64,000 nucleotides of DNA from Azorinus chamasolen (lineage: Eukaryota > Mollusca > Bivalvia > Cardiida > Solecurtidae), in contig OY755242.1 in NCBI GenBank assembly GCA_963576725.1, positions 23,890,656 to 23,954,655 on the forward strand, in the 5' to 3' direction. The position numbers were made by a program, and so were the translations under genes. Of the stretch, positions 31,008 to 42,049 are shown piece after piece; within the stretch, counting starts at the first letter, position 1; each line of letters opens with the position of its first letter. Under the pieces are notes generated by a model. That model saw only the letters and a program-made list of their open reading frames with translations, had not been told where the DNA came from and did not search any database.

Positions 31008-31289
31008 CGACATATTATCATGTAGAATGTATCTCCGCAATATGAAGTTATGGAAAACTAGAATGACATTTTGTTGAGATGTACAGCCATGCCCTTTTAC
31101 GGTGTTACCTTAGAATTGACTTATTATCAGAGTAATATGACAAAAATACACGTACAGAAAATATGCGGGTACATTACATGTACAAACACCCATTAGATAC
31201 AGGCGAAATAACCGAAACCCTCTCGTTATGTCAAAATGTTTCTTTGCAAACAGTTTTAAAGTTAACCGGTTGCCTGTTTCGAGAATGAA

Positions 31290-31525
31290 TGTGTTACACA
31301 ACTGTGGTTTGTTCTGTACATTGTATCTTAGACAAAGGCAGTTAATTTGTCCTGTAGACCTTTGTGTACACAACTGCGCGGTGTTATCTATACTATTATC
31401 TTAGACAAATGCTTACTTTTTCTGTATGCTATATCTTACACAACTATGGTTTGTTTGTCTATATTGTATCATAGACAACTGAAGTTATCGTGTTTTCTAG
31501 ACTATTTCTTAGACACATGCATTCT
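31290..31525. repeat. Degenerate ~70-bp tandem repeat, 3+ units
   Basis: ACACAACTG... and ...ATCTTAGACAAATGC recur at about 31295, 31369 and 31437. Confidence 0.65.
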
Positions 31526-31568
31526 GTGTGGCTGTCTGTTTCTCAAATATATTTTATATGTATTTTCT

Positions 31569-31804
31569 TTAACCCGTTGCCCCATATATACACCGTTTAT
31601 CGTATTTGCAAATGAAGTAGACCCAGACGGGGTCAGGATCTGCTGTTTGCTTATAGAATACATTGGAACCGATTCTACAGTTTCTGCAGATTCTGACAAA
31701 AAGTCCTGTGTTCATGTGCAATATTATAAATACATGTACATCTAAATAATTAATATCCGTGATGTCATTATTTTTAGATTAATATTCCTGAAGTAAATGG
31801 TTAA
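31569..31804 (+). mobile_element. T1 element with shortened hairpin
   Basis: TTAACCCGTTGCCCCATATA ... GAAGTAAATGGTTAA; palindrome reduced to GACCCAGACGGGGTCAGGAT. Confidence 0.7.
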
Positions 31805-31945
31805 ACACGACCTGAGTATCAAGCAGGTTATATTTGTGTAAACTCCACAATTTTCCAGATACGAAACTGTTTACATGTAAAATTTCAAACCCATTATGTA
31901 CGTGTTAAAAATAATTATTTCGCTACCATGCATGAGTGTTGATGT

Positions 31946-32005
31946 TTGTAAACAGTTTGGATCAAGATGACTTCCGGTATATCGACGCCTGGTCAGATTC
32001 CAAAA
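31946..32005. mobile_element. T5 fragment
   Basis: AAACAGTTTGGATCAAGATG with decayed right arm. Confidence 0.45.
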
Positions 32006-32108
32006 TACTCATAGTTGTGGTTATCCAAAATGGAAGAAAATGTAAATATTGAAGCAGACATATTTTTGTCAGATATCAATTACAGCAAGATCTCTCTGTT
32101 GCGACAAC

Positions 32109-32529
32109 TTAACATTTTCCCTGTTGAATATCCATGTAAGAAATAATGAACCGAATTAGTTTATTGACCAACGAGTATTTGAATGCGGCAGAGATTGTAG
32201 AATCGGATTTATATTGCACCATAGGCACGAGACTCTGATCACACGGCTCCTATAGCAGCAGTCTAATATGGGTCTACAGTAAAACCTCTCTATAACGGTC
32301 ACTAAATCGTGCTAATTATTTGGTAGTTAGGGCAGGTGGCCGCTTAAATCAGGGTGAAAGTAAAACAGAACGCTCATATAGGAGCATTCTGTTTTATTTT
32401 CACCTTGCTTTAAGCAGCCACCTGTCTGTAACAAATATACTGGATGAAATTTAGTGCCCATTATAGAGAGGTTTTACTGTACTATGTTTGCAAATGTTCG
32501 AAAAGCGTTTATATGAGGGAAATGGTTAA
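32109..32529 (-). mobile_element. T1 element interrupted by TA-1
   Basis: TTAACATTTTCCCTGTTGAA ... GAGGGAAATGGTTAA. The TA-1 copy sits in the right hairpin arm; removing it with one TA gives GGGTCTACTATGTTTGC, the normal T1 arm. Confidence 0.85.
32275..32481 (+). mobile_element. TA-1 element nested in T1
   Basis: 207 bp with TA at both borders; centre CGCTCATATAGGAGCA. Confidence 0.9.
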
Positions 32530-32735
32530 TACCGTAATACTCCTCTAAACCGGACGTTGTTTAGTATAAATATCGGTCTTGGAGGCAGGTGGCAGCTTAG
32601 TTCAGGTTGAAAGTCATGCAGAAAGCTCCTCTTGAAGCTTTCTGCATGACTTTCACCCTGCATTAAGCAGCAACCCACCTAAAAGTATTTAAATTATTTT
32701 CTTCTAGAATTCCGGATTAGAGGGGTTTTACTGTA
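32530..32735 (+). mobile_element. TA-2 element, complete
   Basis: TACCGTAATACTCCTCTAAA ... AGAGGGGTTTTACTGTA, directly abutting the TTAA of the preceding T1. Confidence 0.82.
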
Positions 32736-32867
32736 CCTTAATATAGTAGTAATTCAATATAGGTGGACCTTTTATGCTGAATGGATAGCGTATGCCCTAT
32801 ATTTAGACGTCGCCTAGCCTGACCATTATCCCGCTAGGCACGCTTTGATATTATTTAGAAACAGTTT

Positions 32868-32925
32868 TGATCCAGATGAGACGCCAAGTTACTGGGCTTC
32901 TCATCGGGATATAAGCTTGTGGACG
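32868..32925. mobile_element. T5b hairpin fragment
   Basis: AAACAGTTTTGATCCAGATG ... CTTCTCATCGGGATATAAGC. Confidence 0.55.
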
Positions 32926-33002
32926 TTCGTTCAATAGTGTCTTAAAAAGTGTTTGATTTCGATGTAGTGTGGTGTTCATTTTGTGTTAATATCATAATTT
33001 TC

Positions 33003-33180
33003 GCCATCATCATCACCATCATCATCGTCATAAATCTCGTCTTCACCATTTCTATCATTGTCATAGTCGTTTTACAGTCATCAACACTACCATCATCATC
33101 ATCGTCATCATTCTCATCATTAGCATCACCATCGTTTTCATCTTCGCCATCATCATTCTCAGCATTACCATTATAATTAT
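33003..33180. repeat. (ATC)n-type microsatellite
   Basis: Imperfect CATCAT/TCGTCA runs. Confidence 0.9.
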
Positions 33181-33238
33181 TTCAAGTCGTCATCGCATCC
33201 ATGTTACTGTTCAGTGCTGATTGTACTGTAAATATAAT

Positions 33239-33588
33239 TACAGTGAACCCTCATTATACCGGCATTCATTACAATGACACCCTCGTTATATCGGCAGTAT
33301 GCATTGAAACAAAATTACCGTTAAGTCTTTGAAACAACCACTGAATAAATAGGTGCAATGCCAATAAGACAGATGATCGTTTAATACAGGACACAAGAAG
33401 TGCTAAAAGCTCCCACAGGGAGATTTTTACACTTCTTGTGTTTTGCATTAAGCGTTCACCTGTTGGTACTAGTTTAAAACTGGCCATATGGTTTACTTTC
33501 ATATTTAAATTCGTTATAACGGCAACTTCGTTATACCAGCAAACTGTCTAGAAACAAACACCTCAGTTTGTAACGACGGTTCGCTGTA
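33239..33588 (+). mobile_element. TA-5 element, complete (350 bp)
   Basis: TA-CAGTGAACCCTCATTATA ... AACGACGGTTCGCTG-TA, a pogo/Tigger-like end. Its hairpin (ACAAGAAGTGCTAAAAGCTC ... TGTTTTGCATTAAGC) has the same plan as TA-1 to TA-4 with a different sequence. Confidence 0.8.
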
Positions 33589-33628
33589 TGTTATTTCTCA
33601 CATGAATATTCATGGAGCAAAGGATTAA

Positions 33629-34084
33629 ACGGCCCAGAATTAAAGAGTTTTGAGTGAACGTCACAGAGCGGTGTAACTGTATCTGGTAGCGAGAGTGCTG
33701 AAGAGTTACGGGTTTGTTTTGTATACACAACGGCATCTTGCTGTTTATCAGTACCAAGTCGACCCCGTAGTACACCGCTAATTTATTGGATTCCAACCGT
33801 CAATATGACGGGGGTGTTCTCTAAACTAATGAATACATTCTTAGTACTGAAGTGTAGTGACGTATCCTGTCAATAAGAAATAGACCATCGTGGTGATAAG
33901 GAAGGGCGAAAAAAGAAAAACAAACAATAAAAACAAGTTTGATACACTCATTTGTTGAAATGATGAAATAAGACCTCTCATTTTCGCTCAGGAAGGACTA
34001 TATCTTATTCTCTCTCCTTACTCTTATTCCATGTCTGTCTATTTCTTACTACATGTTTCCCTTAAGTGTTTCAGATTAAAACAT
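33629..34084. other. No recognisable feature
   Basis: Only a T1 right-end scrap (GAATATTCATGGAGC) just before it at 33603. Confidence 0.45.
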
Positions 34085-34297
34085 AATACGTCTAAAGCGA
34101 ACATTATAAATAAGCCAATAAATATGGGTGTATTTAAAAGCAGGTGGTTGTTTAATGCAGGGCGAAAGTAATGCAGAAAGTTTCTACAGGAGTGTTCTTC
34201 ATAACTTTCATCCTGTATTAAAGTTCTACCTGCTTCTACATGTATGACACAAATGTAGACGACTTGATGGTGGTCTCTTTAGATGAGTTTAACTGTA
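34085..34297. mobile_element. TA-3 element, worn termini
   Basis: AGCAGGTGGTTGTTTAATGC ... TTAAAGTTCTACCTGCTTCT; right end GAGTTTAACTGTA. Confidence 0.7.
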
Positions 34298-34510
34298 TCT
34301 CTAGCCCATCCGCCGCTTTTCTCGGTCTCAGTCTCTTTATTTCCAATACATCTATCGAATAAATGTTTACTACATGGAAAAGTGGAATGTGTACAAACGT
34401 ATGAATAATGTGGCCAACAACCCCAGGGAAACTTACTGGACTTGCTCTTTAAGAAAAGCAACCGCACACTTTGCGACCGTCTAGTCGAATGTTTACCAGA
34501 TAATTACACA

Positions 34511-35184
34511 TTTAATAAGCAATGTCATCATGAATATTAATTTTGCTGATGTTTTTATGATTGCATATGAAAATGGGAATGTTGGACCATGGAAAAAACT
34601 ACACGATCATATATCTATATCATTTCTTAAGCAAAACAGACCACCAGATCAGGCAACTCCTACAGTCGAGATCTATTATTTGCAATAGTGTAAATATGTA
34701 TTCTATCAAGAACAGTTATAGGTAAATACCTTTGTTTCATTTGTTCTTGCCGGTTTATTTTGGGAGACATTATCTTTTTTTAAATGCGGACAGAGAAACT
34801 TGCATAAGCAAGAGAAGCAAAATGAAAAGAGAAAATTGCAGACTCTGGTTTATTGAGTCTGTTCAATCTGGTCGTACGTTCCTCCGCAGCTTTAAGATTG
34901 TGGGGATGGTTTACAGTGTAGACGGTATTATCTGCCAACTAGAATGTGTACGATAAATCAAAATCAAAATCTGACCCATTACCTTTATACAGACACATTT
35001 TGACACTTTTGCAAACAGTAGACCACATCAGATGACCAGATCAGATGGCACCTGTTTGCTTATGGAATATTACGTATATCTGATTCTACAGTTTCTACCA
35101 TTGCCAACACGTGACATGTTTCAGCTTATTCTTACTGATTATGTAACTATTTATTGTACGAACATTCATGAGGTAAATCATTAT
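34511..35184. mobile_element. Two T1 elements (34511-34700, 34976-35184)
   Basis: The first keeps CATCATGAATATTAAT and a broken hairpin; the second starts CCCATTACCTTTATACAGA and has lost most of its palindrome. Confidence 0.55.
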
Positions 35185-35379
35185 AATGCATGTTATTGTA
35201 AGATATTAGATATTAGTGTAAGAGGTTTGCATGTCTCATGGGAATCTTATTGTTTTCTTGCTGCAGAATTGAGTGGGTGTGTAATGCCAAATGTCCCCTG
35301 GGTTCTATAAAATCGCTAACGAAGTCGCTAGATAGCGACCCACATGGCTTGCTGTAGGAGGCGAGTCTATAGTTACCTT

Positions 35380-35600
35380 TGTAAACAGTTTAGACCCTGG
35401 TGAGACACCGGACAACCGATCTTCTAACCAGGGTCCATGCTTATAATGCTTTTTAGTTGAGTCTGGGTTTGTTCTCAAGCTTTTGATTAGTCAGATTTGA
35501 GCCAAAGGCTCAAATCTGACCAGTCAAAAACTTGAGAACGAACTCAGACTCAACTAAAAAGTTTTATAAGCATGAAACCTAGATCAAACTCTTGACACTC
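35380..35600. mobile_element. T5b hairpin interrupted by PAL-G
   Basis: Left part GTAAACAGTTTAGACCCTGG ... CTTCTAACCA, then PAL-G, then TAGATCAAACTCTTGAC. Confidence 0.6.
35431..35579. mobile_element. PAL-G palindrome
   Basis: GGGTCCATGCTTATAATGC ... GTTTTATAAGCATGAAACC, centre GAGCCAAAGGCTC, nearly perfect arms. Confidence 0.8.
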
Positions 35601-35727
35601 TATTTACGGAAGTAATTGAACAACAAAACTCTGAAACTTACGGCAGACGGCATTGTTTGCAGATGAAAATAATTTGGCGCCAAACAGAAATTCAAATATC
35701 GTGTTACTATTTACTTGACCATCTCCT

Positions 35728-35882
35728 TTGTAAACAGAGAATACCAAAATAACTCAGATCCTGTTGTAAGCTATCTGATCATGATCTGGGTCCATCCTTA
35801 TAAACTTTTAGTTGAGTCCGAGTTCGTTCTCAAGTTTTTGACCAATCAAAAGCCTGAGAACTCAAATCTGACCAATCAAAAT
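35728..35882. mobile_element. T1 left half joined to a partial PAL-G
   Basis: T1 arm up to GATCATGATCTGGGTC, then PAL-G from TCCATCCTTATAAACTTTT; junction again at GGGTCC. Confidence 0.6.
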
Positions 35883-36002
35883 CTTTGTTTATACGTTTTT
35901 TTACTGTTTGCCATTACAATGTATTTCCAAAAATTATGTTGTAATCTCTTGTACAGGGTTCCTATGCGTTACATTTTTAAAAAGAGATTATTGCATGTTG
36001 TG

Positions 36003-36140
36003 CACAGGTGGATGCTTAAGGCAGAATTAAACCAACGCATAGAGGTCTTAGATTAGATAGCTACAGTGGTAGAATGAAACCAATGCAAAAAAGCTCTTAT
36101 ATTAGATATCAACATATCTGCATTGAGCAACCACCTGTAT
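36003..36140. mobile_element. TA-group hairpin, diverged
   Basis: CACAGGTGGATGCTTAAGGC ... GCATTGAGCAACCACCTGT with a rearranged centre. Confidence 0.5.
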
Positions 36141-36299
36141 TGGGAAAAAAGCTTTCTTTATTACTTTTAATAGTTATCATATAGGCTTTTAGTTGTCGAA
36201 TGTTAGTTCCCCTACCACTATCATCACCAGAAGGAACGTGGCGTTTATTAGAGTTGTGCGTTTATTTGGAAGGATAAAGTATAAATCAAAAGTCCAGAT

Positions 36300-36427
36300 A
36301 AGATAACTCGTTTATTATTCCATCAAACCCATAAATTGTGGCCACTCTTTAGAATCGTCTCTTCGATAAAGGGTTTGGTGAAGAAATGACGATTTTAATA
36401 TTTGTGTACGCACATTTATCTGTAATT
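36300..36427. mobile_element. PAL-I element, one arm mostly lost
   Basis: ATTCCATCAAACCCATAAAT, GGCCACTCTTTAGAATCGTC, then the shared right flank TACGCACATTTATCTG. Confidence 0.6.
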
Positions 36428-36784
36428 CTGGGTATGTTGTAATGGATGGAAAAATAGGAATATTCATCAAGTAAATTGAAGTTGCCACATGACTGAGGCA
36501 CGATCGGAACCAGCTAGTGGACTATCGGACCGTGAAAACCAACTAACAAGGGAATAGAACCAGACAGTGCGATGAGTGTAAGCTTACCCTCTTATGTCCA
36601 CCTCGAGCTATAAGAAAAATACAATTGGATGATAATAAACAGCACGCGGTACTAATTAGCAGATTGGGTTTGTACGAGTCATATATTATTTACATCTGAT
36701 TTGTTAATAGTTCTACAGACGATAGAGTCACTGCTTGTGAAAATATACGGTAGTAGTTTCATAGTACAGGCACCATGGCTTCAA

Positions 36785-36994
36785 TTAACTATTTCGCTGC
36801 AAAACGCATCTGTGAATTTCTATGCAAAAGATATGTACATGTATATAGATGAGACGCCGAGTAACTCGGTATTTCATCAGGCTCCAAACAGTCTTTTACT
36901 GTGTTTTTAAAAAATGAAGAAAAATATTAAAATATGAAAATTGTAGCAAACGACAACGTTGGCAGACGTCAAACGTTTGCAGCGAAAAAGTTAA
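36785..36994 (-). mobile_element. T5 element, complete (210 bp), inverted
   Basis: TTAACTATTTCGCTGCAAAA ... GCAGCGAAAAAGTTAA; hairpin AGATGAGACGCCGAGTAACT ... CATCAGGCTCCAAACAGT. Confidence 0.78.
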
Positions 36995-37063
36995 AAAGTA
37001 AAGCCATCAAAAAGCACAGAATCTTTAGTAGCTGCAAATTTATGTTTACTTATTTTATTTGCT

Positions 37064-37175
37064 TTTTTTTTTTTTGGGGGGGGGGGGGGTGTTTTGTTTT
37101 ATTTTGTCGTTGTTGTTGGGTTTTTTGTTGAGTGTGGGTTTTTTTGTGTTTTTGTTGGGGTTTTTTGCGGGGGGG
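37064..37175. repeat. T/G low-complexity tract
   Basis: T13 followed by G14, then TTTTG-rich sequence with another short G run. Confidence 0.95.
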
Positions 37176-37329
37176 GTACCAACCGCCCACTACCCCGGTA
37201 GTATACTGTTGACTCAGTTTTGTACACGCAAGAGTGGACTGACGCTCGGCCACACGGTCTGACAGACGAAGGGTCTAACATTGTATGCCTCCACTTCGTT
37301 TATGCTTTGAGCGTACTTCCAGTGAATCT

Positions 37330-37410
37330 GATATTACTTTGGACACTTTTTGCTTCAAGATAAGATGCCGAAAACTCGGCGTATTATCAGAATCTAAACT
37401 GTATGACACC
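37330..37410. mobile_element. T5b fragment
   Basis: AAGATAAGATGCCGAAAACT ... ATCAGAATCTAAACTGTATG. Confidence 0.5.
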
Positions 37411-37639
37411 TGTGCATCAGTGATAGGAAAAGAAAAGGAAGAATAAACTTCACTGAATATTTGTACAGATAATACTTCCTGTCTACAAACTGAATACAAG
37501 AGAAACTAAGAAACAGAACAAGAACAAGAGGAACAGTGGAGTGGTGTTTATTTAAAAGACGTTAGGTGTGTTTCAGCGTATTATACAACACTTTTCCCTA
37601 ATAAATACAATTACACTTGTATGTATGAATTTGTCACTT

Positions 37640-37815
37640 CACCAATATTCAATGAATAACATTTTAACATGTATTTTTTACGGAAATTGTTTTGATTTGA
37701 CAAATCTGTAGGATCAGATCTATGTATTTCCTTAAGCAATAGAGCAGAACCTGATCGGACAGCTAATACAGAAGTTGTCTGATCTGAATCTACTCTGATT
37801 GTAAATATGTTAACC
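37640..37815 (-). mobile_element. T1 element
   Basis: CAATATTCAATGAATAACAT body, hairpin 37735-37802; termini worn. Confidence 0.55.
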
Positions 37816-37938
37816 GTCAGCAAGCTAGAGAATATATTCAGGTGATACATCAAGTGGTTGGCATCTGAGTTAGGATCAGAACTAGTTGACCCTTAACGTG
37901 TACATTTGTGATAATAACAATGAGTACATTTGGATATT

Positions 37939-38084
37939 TTAACCCTTCCCTTGCTGAATTTTAAAATACATTTCTCCTTCTTTACCCATGCCCTGTTGTA
38001 TAAGTACATACATGTATATCTTCATTGTGTACAAATGTTTCGCTATGCAATAACTGATGTGGAGTGCACCGGTTGCACAATCAA
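37939..38084 (+). mobile_element. T2 left part, truncated at PAL-H
   Basis: TTAACCCTTCCCTTGCTGAA to TTGCACAATCAAC; the hairpin and right end are gone. Confidence 0.75.
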
Positions 38085-38174
38085 CTGATTGGTCAGATTA
38101 TGAGCTTGCTCAGAATGTGACCAATCAAATACCTGAGACTGATCTCAGACTTAGAAGTTTTATAACATTGGACC
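38085..38174. mobile_element. PAL-H right half
   Basis: TGATTGGTCAGATTATGAGC ... AGTTTTATAACATTGGACC. Confidence 0.6.
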
Positions 38175-38239
38175 ATGACATGAATGTGGGGTTTTCTGGC
38201 AGATTAACAGACGAATGTCTAGTCGTGACAGAATTTAAA

Positions 38240-38563
38240 TACCTGTAACCCCCTACTGGGATAACTTGATCTGGGTCTACTATGTTTGAAAAATCATCGA
38301 AAGGGGTTGTCCATCAGATATCGGGTTAACCGTTTCCCTCATAAAAATGTTTTTCATGCATTTGCAAACAGAGTAGACCAATATCAGACGGCTCATGTAG
38401 GAGTAGTCTGAACAAGGTCTGCTCTGCTTGCTTATAAAATAAATAGATCTGATTCTAAAGTGTCTGCCCTGAGCCATGTCTTGTGATTATATATAGCAGT
38501 ATAAAAATAATCTAATTAATATTCATGATGTCATCATTTAACAGTAATACGGGGAAAGGGTAA
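38240..38563. mobile_element. T1 right-arm fragment and a nearly complete T1
   Basis: Fragment 38262-38305 (TTGATCTGGGTCTACTATGT). Element 38326-38563: TTAACCGTTTCCCTCATAAA ... CGGGGAAAGGGTAAA, hairpin with GGCTCATGTAGGAG. Confidence 0.7.
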
Positions 38564-38609
38564 ATGGCCATAAACAGCATCAAGTGTTCAATTATCTACA
38601 GTTAATCTT

Positions 38610-38810
38610 TAGCCTGCTAAGCCAACTGTTGTCAATAGAAAATGCCATCGAAAACAATTATCACAGTTGACATTCCTTGCTTTCTTCTCAATATCATGTA
38701 TCAAACAGTTTCGATCCAGATTAGACACCAAGTTGCTCCGCGTCGCATCTGGATCCAAACTGTTTGCATATGTATACAACCATACACCCACAGCAGATTC
38801 AAAAGAGTTA
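38610..38810 (+). mobile_element. T5 element
   Basis: Hairpin 38702-38766 (CAAACAGTTTCGATCCAGAT ... TGGATCCAAACTGTTTG); right end AGATTCAAAAGAGTTAG. Confidence 0.65.
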
Positions 38811-39027
38811 GTTGGAGATAAATCGGGTTTAATATAACAATTTACTCAGCAGATAGCAGGCAATGGACAATGGTCACTGGTTGTCTTATTGTACCATTTT
38901 CCCCGGGAACTGAGTTCACCCTTTCCATTCTATCAAAACAAGAGCTGAATAAATGCATTGCAATCGATGTTAAAAGTTGTCCAGTTGGTAGAAATGTTGT
39001 GGAAATACTGACAGCGTGTTACCCAGC

Positions 39028-39273
39028 TTAACCCTTTCGGGGCCAAATTTCTAATTGTCGTCTGCAATCCAAGTTTGTTACATCATTCAGTAAAATAAGG
39101 AAATGAGATAAATAAATGCAAATTTCAAAGGAATAAAGCACATATATAGAAAGAGAGATTGAGACAAATAGTGAAGTCCCTGATCAGACGCCACCTTGAA
39201 AAGGCGGCGTCTGATCTGGGACTGCACTATTTGTCGTGGTGCATTTATGCGACTGCGGCGGTGAAAGGGTTAA
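39028..39273 (+). mobile_element. T4 element, complete (246 bp)
   Basis: TTAACCCTTTCGGGGCCAAA ... CGGCGGTGAAAGGGTTAA. Hairpin 39164-39234 with T-T mismatch at CCCTGATCAGAC. Confidence 0.88.
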
Positions 39274-39388
39274 CTTATTTACAAAGTATACCTCGCTGGT
39301 ATAATTTACTTACAGTCGATATCATGACGGATTACATGTATTGTAACACACCAATAAAGGTGGCTTTCAAAGTATATACATATATAAG

Positions 39389-39499
39389 AATTGCAGACGA
39401 CAATAAGAAATTTGGCGCCGAAAGGGTTAAGTAGTCCCTGCCTAAGCATAGCTAAAGGCTTCTGTACGGAACGTCCGGTGTAGAGAGATATTACTGTAC
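39389..39499. mobile_element. T4 terminus and TA-2 right end
   Basis: 39389-39430 is the last 42 bp of T4 (TTTGGCGCCGAAAGGGTTAA); 39431-39499 is a TA-2 right end (GTAGAGAGATATTACTGTA). Confidence 0.6.
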
Positions 39500-39505
39500 T
39501 CACGT

Positions 39506-39716
39506 TTAACCTTACAGTGCTGGACACGAATCACAAATATCCGCTGTAAACAGTATACACACAGATTAGCAGGCGCATAGTGTACCCTCTCATCAGGGTC
39601 TAAACTGTTTGTCATGTTACACCTTTATTTAGAAAATTCCCTATATATTCACCAAAAGCTTGACCTATTTGAATTATGAAAGAGTTAATCTGAAAATTCA
39701 GCGTTGTACGTTTGAA
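39506..39716 (+). mobile_element. T6 element
   Basis: TTAACCTTACAGTGCTGGAC start, damaged hairpin (TCATCAGGGTCTAAACTGTT), then a body shared with 55185: AAGCTTGACCTATTTGA ... GCGTTGTACG. Confidence 0.6.
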
Positions 39717-39859
39717 ACCTTATCCCGCTAAGTACGAACCGACTTGGATTTTCCAACAGCTTGCGTTCTCATCAAGACCCTACAATGTACAGAACAACCT
39801 GTAGGGTCGTCCTACACTTGTAATTAACTGGGCGTAACGATATGACAGAAAACTACGTA

Positions 39860-39935
39860 AAACCCAGATACAAACACAACACAATCATCAGGATCAAAAC
39901 TGTTTGACACTCAGTCAAAAGTTTCTAAAAGCCTA
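39860..39935. mobile_element. T5b fragment
   Basis: CATCAGGATCAAAACTGTTT then ACACTCAGTCAAAAGTTTCT. Confidence 0.5.
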
Positions 39936-39957
39936 GACAAATCTGAAATAGTAGATC

Positions 39958-40164
39958 TACAGTAAAACCTCCCCATAACGACCACTCAATTACATCAAGT
40001 ATTTGTGTTAAAGACAGGCGGCTGCTTAAAGCAATGTGAAAGTAAAACTGAACGCTCCTATAGGAGCGTTGTGTTTTACTTTCACCTTGCTTTAAGCAGT
40101 CACCTGCCCTAAATACCAACTAATTAACATAATTTAGTGGCTGTTATAGAGAGGCTTTACTGTA
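39958..40164 (+). mobile_element. TA-1 element, complete (207 bp)
   Basis: TACAGTAAAACCTCCCCATA ... GAGAGGCTTTACTGTA; hairpin 40015-40108. Confidence 0.88.
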
Positions 40165-40282
40165 TATGTATACTTTGCAACAGCTCGGCGTGTTTACAGA
40201 CAACAATTTTACAACAGCACTTACTTTACTATATAGCATATGCCTTCCTTTGTATATATATATATATATACATGCAGATTAA

Positions 40283-40385
40283 GTACAGTCTGTCTATAAC
40301 GGCCATATAATGAACATATATTGGAGTCTATATTAACAGGTAGCCGCTTAATGCAGGGCGAAAAAGAAATGCAGAATGCTCCTGT
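40283..40385. mobile_element. TA-group left half
   Basis: TACAGTCTGTCTATAACGGC ... GCAGAATGCTCCTG, ending at the palindrome centre. Confidence 0.6.
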
Positions 40386-40620
40386 CTTAAAGCTTCAAAA
40401 TTAAATCCGATTTTGTGTTCGCTGTAGACAATTTATACTGTACGGGCACTTCGTTCATAATCTGCCGCTCGTGTAATAAAATTATATGATATACAAAAGA
40501 CAAAGATCGAAGCCTATTGTATATGTTTATCCATATGTCTTTATTGTATATGGATTCGTCTATAGATAACATATGAAATGGATCCTATATATAGGGACCA
40601 ATAAGTTCGTGAAAATAAGT
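40386..40620. other. No recognisable feature
   Basis: AT-rich stretch starting where a TA element was cut at its centre. Confidence 0.4.
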
Positions 40621-40624
40621 GTTT

Positions 40625-40790
40625 TAGAAAACAGGTGACAACTTGAGCGACAGGATGTTCCTATGCGAGTTTTCTGCATAACTTCTACCTGCCTTTATCT
40701 AACACCTGCCTCGTAGACCCGTCGTTACACGTGTTTTGTGACCCACCACCTGCCTCGTAGACCCATTGTTACACGTGTTTTGAGGGTAGT
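40625..40790. mobile_element. TA-group fragment with duplicated right arm
   Basis: CACCTGCCTCGTAGACCC then TTACACGTGTTTTG occurs twice in tandem (about 40704 and 40747). Confidence 0.55.
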
Positions 40791-40859
40791 CGTTCTGAAC
40801 CTTTGTTCCTTGAGTTTTTATCTTATCCTTACAACGCTGAATTTTCAAATGGAATATTC

Positions 40860-41145
40860 CAAAATTTAAACAGTCAAGGCTTATGGTGAATATTATGGGG
40901 CATTTCTAAAGCCCTCTCATCTGGGTCTACACTGTTTTCAAAGGTCATCAGTGACTCGTGTCGCACTGTAAAGGTTATGAAATATCATCGTTAATATTAA
41001 TTATATTATATATTTATAATGCTATATAAGCACACGAATGTTTGCCTTGAGAGAAACAGTAGAACTCCACAAACAAAAATAGCAGACCCTGAGCAGACAG
41101 CTGATTAGGAGACGTTTTATTTGCGTCTACTCTATTTGCAAAGTT
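40860..41145. mobile_element. T6 hairpin fragment and a T1 element
   Basis: T6-like right arm CCCTCTCATCTGGGTCTACA at 40912; T1 hairpin GCAGACCCTGAGCAGACAGC ... GTCTACTCTATTTGC at 41082-41140. Confidence 0.5.
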
Positions 41146-41146
41146 A

Positions 41147-41392
41147 TTAACCCTTTCACCGCCGATGTTGCATAAATGCACCACGACAAATAGTGCAGTC
41201 CCAGGTCAGACGCCGCCTTTTCAAGGCGGCGTCTGATCAGGGACTTCACTATTTGTTCCAAACTCTATTTCTATATCTGTGCTTTATTCCTTTGAAGTTT
41301 GCACTTATTTTTCTTATTTCCTTATTTTACCGAATGATTTAACAAAATTGGATTGCAGACGACAATTAGAAATTTGGCGCCGAAAGGGTTAA
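41147..41392 (-). mobile_element. T4 element, complete (246 bp), inverted
   Basis: Same length as the copy at 39028. Hairpin 41186-41254; read on this strand the conserved mismatch is A-A (CCCAGGTCAGAC / GTCTGATCAGGG). Confidence 0.88.
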
Positions 41393-41570
41393 AGGGCTTC
41401 AGTATCAGGTTTACGTGTTATTACGGGATCCATTTGGTGAACTACTTTCATAGTTCACGTTATTTGACACTAGTGTCTAAATGTCTGTAACGATAATTGG
41501 TTGTCATATGGGAGAATAATTCTGCATAATGTATGCTCTGTCTTTAGCCATCACCTGCCTCGTAACACTT

Positions 41571-41786
41571 ATTGTGGCCTTTTCCTCATAAATATTCATG
41601 TACGAAATTGTGACATCCTGAAGGTTAACTAGATGTATGTCAGCAGAAACTGTAGACTCAGATCTTATATGATTCCTCAAGCGAACAGGACAGAGCTTGA
41701 TAAGACGGCCTCTATACGAGCCGCCTGATCTGTGTCTACCCTGTTTGCAAAGTCGTTAAAAGTATCAGTATGAGGTAAAAGGTTAG
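41571..41786 (-). mobile_element. T1 element
   Basis: TTTTCCTCATAAATATTCAT body, hairpin GCGAACAGGACAGAGCTTGA ... GTCTACCCTGTTTGC, right side GAGGTAAAAGGTTA. Confidence 0.6.
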
Positions 41787-41841
41787 AACATAAACCAATA
41801 AAGTATTAATTGTATGGTCCATGTGATAGGCTACTTATATG

Positions 41842-42049
41842 TACAGTATAACCCCTCTAATGCGACCACTTAATGAATAAACATGGGTGTCTTTATGAGC
41901 AGGTGGTTGCTAAATGCAGGACAAAAGAAATGCAGAAAGCTCCTCTAGGAGCTTTCTGCATTACTTTGTCCTGCATTAAGCTACCACCTGCATCTAGCAC
42001 CCAGAAGTATACCTCTTTTAGGTGGTTGCATTAGTAGGGTTTTACTGTA
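41842..42049 (+). mobile_element. TA-3 element, complete (208 bp)
   Basis: TACAGTATAACCCCTCTAAT ... GTAGGGTTTTACTGTA; hairpin 41899-41990, one base lost in the right arm. Confidence 0.88.

Noticed and set aside
31347..31745. 132-codon plus-strand frame
   Set aside because: It covers a degenerate 70-bp tandem repeat and then a T1 element.
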